A stretch of DNA of 17,281 bases from assembly GCA_045600865.1 (NCBI GenBank), contig JAZRYS010000219.1:1-17281 (forward strand), read 5' to 3'. The position numbers and the translations under genes were made by a program. This document shows positions 13,311-17,281 of the stretch, piece after piece. This DNA comes from Aphodosoma sp045600865 (GTDB lineage: Bacteria; Bacteroidota; Bacteroidia; Bacteroidales; Paludibacteraceae). A model generated the notes under the pieces. The model was not told the DNA's origin, did not search any database, and worked only from the letters and a program-made list of their open reading frames with translations. Positions within the stretch are counted from its first letter, which is position 1; each line of letters begins with the position of its first letter.

Positions 13311-13589
13311 TCAGATCTTGGCAACGTCCTCCTCCAAAGAGGCTGCTGGCTTGAAGCTGACAATCTTATGCGCTGGAACGATGACTGTGGTGTTCTGGGT
13401 GATGTTACGGGCAACCTTCTCCTTGCGTTCTTTCAGTCCGAAGGTTCCGAAACCTCTTAGTGTGACCTCCTCACCATTGAGGATAGACTCCTTGATGGAG
13501 GACATGGTAGCCTCCAGGGCATCCAATGCCATCTCTCTGCTCATGCCAGTTCTGGCACAGATGCTGGTAACTAATTCTGCTTTTGTCAT
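13311..13589 (-). CDS. HU/IHF-family DNA-binding protein lacking the kinking proline
   Basis: The 92-residue protein covers the whole HU fold: the helical body 'MTKAELVTSICARTGMSREM', 'SILNGEEVTLRGFGTFGLKE', then the beta-arm 'RNITQNTTVIVPAHKIVSFK'. In HU and IHF the arm tip is RNPxTG, whose Pro intercalates and bends DNA. Here Ile replaces Pro and Asn replaces Gly, so sharp kinking may be lost while nonspecific binding through the body and arm remains. It follows the recombinase-like gene by 14 bp on the same strand and ends before a strong terminator. HU-type proteins often assist recombinase or replication complexes, which fits this neighbourhood. It is an accessory paralogue rather than the main chromosomal HU, judging from its divergence and context. 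Confidence 0.88.
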   Translation of the reverse strand: MTKAELVTSICARTGMSREMALDALEATMSSIKESILNGEEVTLRGFGTFGLKERKEKVARNITQNTTVIVPAHKIVSFKPAASLEEDVAKI

Positions 13590-13603
13590 TTTGTTGATTG
13601 TTA

Positions 13604-14230
13604 TTATTGGTTATCTTGTTTCTCTTCAGTCTTTGGCCCTGCATGTCTTGTCCTCGACGTAACATGTCGCTGTACATAGATTCCTGCATCATGGAGGATC
13701 CTATAGATAGTATTGTTGGATCTAATGCCAACCTTCAGCATGATGGAGTTGATTGGAATCTTTGCCTCATACAACTTTACGATCTGGGCATTACGTTCAG
13801 ATCGTGACTCGTTCTTGATTTTCACTTTCTTACGATTGCCTCCGTTACGGATTTTGTCCTCTCGCTTCATGAAATCATCTCTGTCCATCGGAAGAGTTCC
13901 CCAACGGTACAGAATCCTGGCCTGCTCCGGGATGGAGGTATCAATCTTGTCCTTGATGGAAACGATCCGGAATTTGGTCTTAACACAGTACTCGAAGAGC
14001 ATGGAAAACTCACGCAGCCCGAACCCTGTCTCACTCATGCCTATAATATAAAGCTCATCCCCTTCACGGAGAGCATCCATAAGCTTCAGCCATTTTGACC
14101 TGTAATCCCTTATATCATATACATGCTCAATGAATAGCTGGCCATCAGTACCGATGGTTTTCTCCATCAAGAGACGGTCATCTTCCATCTCCTGCTGTGC
14201 AGCTCGTTCTAATAAATAGCCATATTTCAT
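13604..14230 (-). CDS. Serine-recombinase homologue without catalytic residues, with C-terminal HTH
   Basis: Starting at ATG 14228-14230, the protein (208 aa) reads MKYGYLLERAAQQEMEDDRL. This aligns with the resolvase/invertase opening MKYGYARVSTxxQ: G4-Y5 and Q13 are kept, but Arg7 becomes Leu and the nucleophile Ser9 becomes Arg. 'MDALREGDELYIIGMSETGF' matches 'LREGDtLvvwklDRLGR', with the active-site Arg pair replaced by E67 and F70. 'VSIKDKIDTSIP' is also typical. A basic linker (125-146) leads to a Hin-type HTH (147-186). It therefore should bind DNA but not cut it. The start is fixed by the promoter at 14261-14292, which lies inside the longer reading to 14284. It forms an operon with HU. 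Confidence 0.8.
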   Translation of the reverse strand: MKYGYLLERAAQQEMEDDRLLMEKTIGTDGQLFIEHVYDIRDYRSKWLKLMDALREGDELYIIGMSETGFGLREFSMLFEYCVKTKFRIVSIKDKIDTSIPEQARILYRWGTLPMDRDDFMKREDKIRNGGNRKKVKIKNESRSERNAQIVKLYEAKIPINSIMLKVGIRSNNTIYRILHDAGIYVQRHVTSRTRHAGPKTEEKQDNQ

Positions 14231-14260
14231 ATATAAGTCCGGTGTTAGTAATTTCGAGCG

Positions 14261-14292
14261 CAAAGGTACACCAATAATCTGCACAAACCAAA
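14261..14292 (-). promoter_or_regulatory. Promoter of the recombinase-like/HU operon
   Basis: Minus-strand TTTG (14292-14289), a 20-bp spacer and TACCTTTG (14268-14261) give a near-ideal Bacteroidetes promoter. Transcription should start near 14254, about 24 nt before ATG 14230, which excludes the upstream ATG at 14284. Confidence 0.75.
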
Positions 14293-14437
14293 TTTGAACC
14301 CCATTTTTTAAGGCTTTTTAGATAAAATAGACCGCTATGGGCTGGTTTCTCATTTTTTAGATGGAAAAAAGAGAGGGAACAGAACGTTTTTGGTCTGTCT
14401 GGTTGGCTGAAATCGATTGGAACTATTTGAAATTTCC

Positions 14438-14579
14438 GAGATGCGATATTACATATTTTAACATCTGAAATTTTTTGCTTAATTTTTGCTGATTATTTTT
14501 TATATATATCTATAAATCAATACAGCATTTCTAATCATTGTATTTTAGCGACATGCGATGTGCGATTATAAGCGCACAT
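14438..14579. repeat. GAcATGCGAT decamers and adjoining dyad, right copy
   Basis: GAGATGCGAT (14438-14447) and GACATGCGAT (14550-14559) repeat the decamers found at 10048-10150. The second overlaps a perfect 7-bp dyad, ATGTGCG (14558-14564) and CGCACAT (14573-14579), with an 8-nt centre. The dyad ends about 60 bp upstream of the -7 element at 14641. Confidence 0.5.
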
Positions 14580-14617
14580 GCGCTATATTAACATATATTA
14601 AATAATAGCATCTAATT

Positions 14618-14648
14618 TTTGAGGATCTACAAAATCCCTATACCTTTG
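14618..14648 (+). promoter_or_regulatory. Promoter of the lipoprotein-Hsp70 operon
   Basis: TTTG (14618-14621), a 19-bp spacer and TACCTTTG (14641-14648) match the Bacteroidetes consensus. Transcription should start near 14655, leaving a leader of 60-120 nt depending on the start codon used. Confidence 0.75.
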
Positions 14649-14771
14649 CACAATCTTTCACCCCAACAGGGCGATTTTTACCAATAATTATCGTTACAAA
14701 ACTTCTTTTTTAGTCGAATGATTCAATCTATGCGAAATCAGTGCATGAAACCGATTACCATATGTGTCGGC

Positions 14772-15797
14772 ATGATGGGCAAGCATCTGATCAGGCTTGT
14801 TGCCTTTCTCATCTGTCTGATGGTATCATCCACCTCTTGCACGAACCATCAGCCCCAGAAACCTCTGGATAAATGCCTGAACGACTACAGGCATTTTGCC
14901 GAGAGTATCTGCGATCAGGAAGACTTGAAGGTGTCAGACTTCCCTTCGGTGATACAGTTCTGGCATTCCTATGAGGACTCGATCTTCACCCTCATAGAAG
15001 ACTCTGCAAGCCAGATTCAGATGCAGACCCTCTCTGAGGTGGCTGGTTGCAGCCATTCCATACTGGAGAAGCTGAACTCAGTAATCGATACACGCCTGCA
15101 CGCATATACCGATGTACTGATGCTCCAGAACGCTCTGGCAAGATATGACTTCGACTCAGACATAGATGAATATGCCTACCTCGCCCAGTCATTCTTCTCT
15201 TCACTGGACACCATCAGCGTGACCCCTACCACGCCCATGCTGTCAGAGAGGCACTACCTACAGTTCCTCTCCGACTATCTCAACCGAGACTTCGCCTCAT
15301 GGTACGATGTGCTGGAGTACATGACCGAGGAGGACTATCTGTACCGACAGTACCTCGATGACTACCTCTCCCATTCGGTAATGACATCCCAGCAGATAGT
15401 TGCCGATACGGAAGAGATCGTCGGCCAGATGATGGACGGCTCCCATAACGGTTGCTTCCCGTACAAGGAACTCGTGATCTTCATGGCTTCGAGAACCAAC
15501 CGCCGCATCATCCAGCAGGCAGACACCTGCCTCGCCTCCATCGAGACAGGAGAGATCAACGATGCCCAGAGCGGAACCAAGGCAATACTCTCTGCCCTTA
15601 CCCCATTCACTTCCTTCAATGCTCTTCTGATAGTTGTCCGCACCGACGAGCAACGCTCGAAACTCAACGACATAGGAAGACGCATTCCCAAAGCCATGCG
15701 CAAACTGGAGGAGCAGCACATAGAGTTTCCTGAGCCTCTCGACAGCCTGCCCAATCAGCTCCTGAAGGAATACGTCAACTTCATTATCAATCAGTAG
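14772..15797 (+). CDS. Lipoprotein of unknown function paired with an Hsp70
   Basis: From the tandem ATG at 14772/14775 the N-terminus reads MMGKHLIRLVAFLICLMVSS and then T-S-C, a lipoprotein signal with C23 as the lipidated residue. Earlier in-frame ATGs (14718, 14730, 14745) would give an oddly long, uncharged start, so I prefer the later one. The mature part (about 318 aa) is acidic and largely helical, with regions such as 'DYRHFAESICDQEDLKVSDF', 'TEEIVGQMMDGSHNGCFPYK' and 'LVIFMASRTNRRIIQQADTC'. I do not recognise a family. The Hsp70 gene begins 1 bp after its stop, so the two are tightly co-expressed. They should lie on different sides of the inner membrane, so a direct chaperone-client role would apply only before export. 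Confidence 0.75.
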   Translation: MMGKHLIRLVAFLICLMVSSTSCTNHQPQKPLDKCLNDYRHFAESICDQEDLKVSDFPSVIQFWHSYEDSIFTLIEDSASQIQMQTLSEVAGCSHSILEKLNSVIDTRLHAYTDVLMLQNALARYDFDSDIDEYAYLAQSFFSSLDTISVTPTTPMLSERHYLQFLSDYLNRDFASWYDVLEYMTEEDYLYRQYLDDYLSHSVMTSQQIVADTEEIVGQMMDGSHNGCFPYKELVIFMASRTNRRIIQQADTCLASIETGEINDAQSGTKAILSALTPFTSFNALLIVVRTDEQRSKLNDIGRRIPKAMRKLEEQHIEFPEPLDSLPNQLLKEYVNFIINQ

Positions 15798-15798
15798 C

Positions 15799-17281
15799 AT
15801 GAAGAAGATCATAGGAATAGACCTCGGAACCACAACATCCTGCGTAGCGGTTTGCGAATGCGGAACAGCATCCGTGATAAGCACCCACAGCGGCAGTGGT
15901 TCCAGCAAGGTTATGCCATCTATCGTAGCATATACTGACCACGGCTTGAAGGTCGGTGAGATGGCTCGACGTCAGGCCGTGCTCTATCCGACACAGACCA
16001 TCAGCAGCATCAAGCGCTTCATGGGCAAGACCTACGAGGATGCAAGAGACGAGGCTGAGCGTATGCCATACAAGGTAACGGCTGACGAGAACGGTGAGGT
16101 CATAGTACACGTCAATGACCATAGACTGACCCCTCAGCAGGTGTCAGCCGACATCCTGAAGAAGCTGAAAGAGATAGCAGAGGACTATCTGGACTGCGGC
16201 ATCGATGAAGCCGTGATCACCGTACCTGCCTACTTCAACCAGATACAGCGTCAGGCTACCAAGGATGCTGGATTCATAGCAGGTCTGAAGGTACGTGAGA
16301 TTCTCAACGAGCCTACGGCGGCAGCCCTGGCATACGGCATCGGGGAATCAGGAAGCGGCAAGACAGCCGTCTTCGATCTTGGTGGCGGCACCTTCGATAT
16401 TTCCATCCTCGAATGCGAGAACAGCATATTCACAGTGCTATCTACCCGTGGTGACGTACATCTGGGCGGCGATGACCTGGACCATATACTCATGGATCAT
16501 GTCATCGACCAGTTCGACAGAAAGCACCATACAGATCTACGAAAAGACCCTCGCGCCCTTCAAATGCTGAAGGAGGCCTGCGAACGTGCCAAGATAGACC
16601 TTGACACCTACGAGTCAACGTCCATCATCATACCGAACATTACCCAATCAGACGGTAGGTCACTGCATCTGGAAACCATCATAGACCGTGATGAGTTCGA
16701 GGAGCTATGCCTTCCTCAGCTGAACACGTGCATCCCTCTGTGCGAGAAAGCACTTCGGGAAGCAGGTGTAAGCGTGGAAGACATAGACAACGTGCTTCTA
16801 GTTGGAGCACCGACACAGATGCCTCTGATCCGAAAGATGGTACGCAAGTTCTTTCATCGTACTCCCCTGACCATCGACAACCCGGAGGAGATAGTGGCCA
16901 AGGGTGCTGCCATTCAGGGTGGCATCATCAACGGTGACGTACACGGCAAGCTATTGCTCGACGTGACACCTCTTGCCCTCGGTGTGATGGCCAGACAGTC
17001 CATCGGTTCGGCAATGACTCCTTGCTGGATCATACCAGAGAACACTACGTTACCGACAGAAAGCGAAGAGACATTCTCCACAGTCCAGGACTATCAGAAA
17101 GCCGTGGACTTCACCATCGTACAGGGCTCATCGACCAACGACATTGAACCTACCGTCATTGGCAGCCTTCATCTGGAGAACATCACTCAGGAACAACAGG
17201 GCAAGCCAGTGTTTCATGTGGTGTTCAAGATAGACATCAACGGCGAGATAACCGCGTCTGCCCGTGACGAGAAGACCGGCG
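15799..17281 (+). CDS. Hsp70/DnaK-family chaperone paralogue (3' end beyond the window)
   Basis: The 494 visible residues cover the ATPase domain and most of the substrate-binding beta domain. Motifs: phosphate loop 'GIDLGTTTSCVAV' (6-18), the catalytic Lys in 'SIKRFMG' (K72), 'VITVPAYFN', 'NEPTAAALAYG' with E171, 'FDLGGGTFDIS' (192-202), 'LLVGAPTQMPLIRKMV', and the interdomain linker 'KLLLDVTPLALGV' (384-396). All key ATP residues are kept, so it should be active. It differs from housekeeping DnaK in a reshaped 'HSGSGSSKVMPS' segment and in A-P for G-S in the VGGSTRIP motif. No dnaJ or grpE is seen within the window. It starts 1 bp after the lipoprotein gene. The sequence stays open to the last base. 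Confidence 0.92.
   Translation, partial: MKKIIGIDLGTTTSCVAVCECGTASVISTHSGSGSSKVMPSIVAYTDHGLKVGEMARRQAVLYPTQTISSIKRFMGKTYEDARDEAERMPYKVTADENGEVIVHVNDHRLTPQQVSADILKKLKEIAEDYLDCGIDEAVITVPAYFNQIQRQATKDAGFIAGLKVREILNEPTAAALAYGIGESGSGKTAVFDLGGGTFDISILECENSIFTVLSTRGDVHLGGDDLDHILMDHVIDQFDRKHHTDLRKDPRALQMLKEACERAKIDLDTYESTSIIIPNITQSDGRSLHLETIIDRDEFEELCLPQLNTCIPLCEKALREAGVSVEDIDNVLLVGAPTQMPLIRKMVRKFFHRTPLTIDNPEEIVAKGAAIQGGIINGDVHGKLLLDVTPLALGVMARQSIGSAMTPCWIIPENTTLPTESEETFSTVQDYQKAVDFTIVQGSSTNDIEPTVIGSLHLENITQEQQGKPVFHVVFKIDINGEITASARDEKTG

Larger units (their letters stand above)
14285..14717. other. Divergent intergenic region, A/T-rich, with decamer motifs
   Basis: No gene is supported in these 433 bp. 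The region separates the minus-strand recombinase-like/HU operon from the plus-strand lipoprotein-Hsp70 operon and carries a promoter for each. It contains repeated TTTTTAGAT words (around 14314 and 14356), two TTTTTGCT words (around 14473 and 14485), decamers GAGATGCGAT and GACATGCGAT, and a dyad at 14558-14579. The stretch 14450-14545 is extremely A/T-rich, as in a DNA-unwinding element or an upstream promoter element. Confidence 0.6.

Noticed and set aside
14231..14284. Upstream start (14284) for the recombinase-like gene
   Set aside because: The TACCTTTG -7 element lies inside this extension, and the MKYGY start at 14230 aligns with the family N-terminus.
15297..15908. 203-codon open frame on the minus strand
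   Set aside because: It is antisense to the lipoprotein and the start of the Hsp70 gene, with no recognisable domain.

Overview
The window looks like a chromosomal segment of a Bacteroidales bacterium, most likely from the Prevotella/Segatella group. The evidence is the Bacteroidetes -7 promoter element TAnnTTTG (complete -33/-7 pairs at 9616-9647, 14261-14292 and 14618-14648), the near absence of Shine-Dalgarno sequences, SC-type lipoprotein signals, and gene families typical of the order. The genus is inference.

Left part (1-9553): every gene is on the minus strand. A compact run reads FKBP-type lipoprotein isomerase (3169), type II pantothenate kinase, Sel1-repeat protein, two 51-residue proteins missed by a simple long-ORF view (584-739 and 413-568), a GIY-YIG protein and the start of a DUF523 protein cut by the window edge. 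Upstream lies a DUF5131 protein with an extra Cys cluster, and a split HipA toxin-antitoxin operon (hipB-hipS-hipT, 5712 to 4230). That operon's promoter lies inside three operator-like repeats spaced exactly 41 bp apart. Next come thpR, an RmlD-like reductase and a flavodoxin-fold reductase in one operon (7942 to 5918). Last is a lone AAA/DUF4143 ATPase whose transcript should begin with a nested 45-nt hairpin.

Right part (9624-17281): this looks like accessory DNA. A plus-strand operon (10277-13110) encodes an excisionase-like HTH protein, a RepA-like ATPase with a C-terminal HTH, a zinc-finger/Toprim primase of DUF6371 type and an unknown 127-residue protein. The operon is flanked by two related noncoding arms in inverted orientation (9728-9829 and 13152-13234), built from GGGACAnnn units repeating every 9 bp. 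The right arm sits between two convergent terminators. This resembles the replication module of an integrative or mobilizable element. No integrase, relaxase or att site is visible.

Next comes a minus-strand pair (14230 to 13311). One gene encodes a serine-recombinase homologue that has lost the catalytic Ser and active-site Arg residues but keeps its C-terminal HTH. The other encodes an HU protein lacking the DNA-kinking proline. Diverging from them, a strong promoter drives a lipoprotein of unknown function followed after 1 bp by an Hsp70/DnaK paralogue that runs off the window. The decamer GAcATGCGAT occurs upstream of both the replication operon and the lipoprotein-Hsp70 operon, which suggests shared control.
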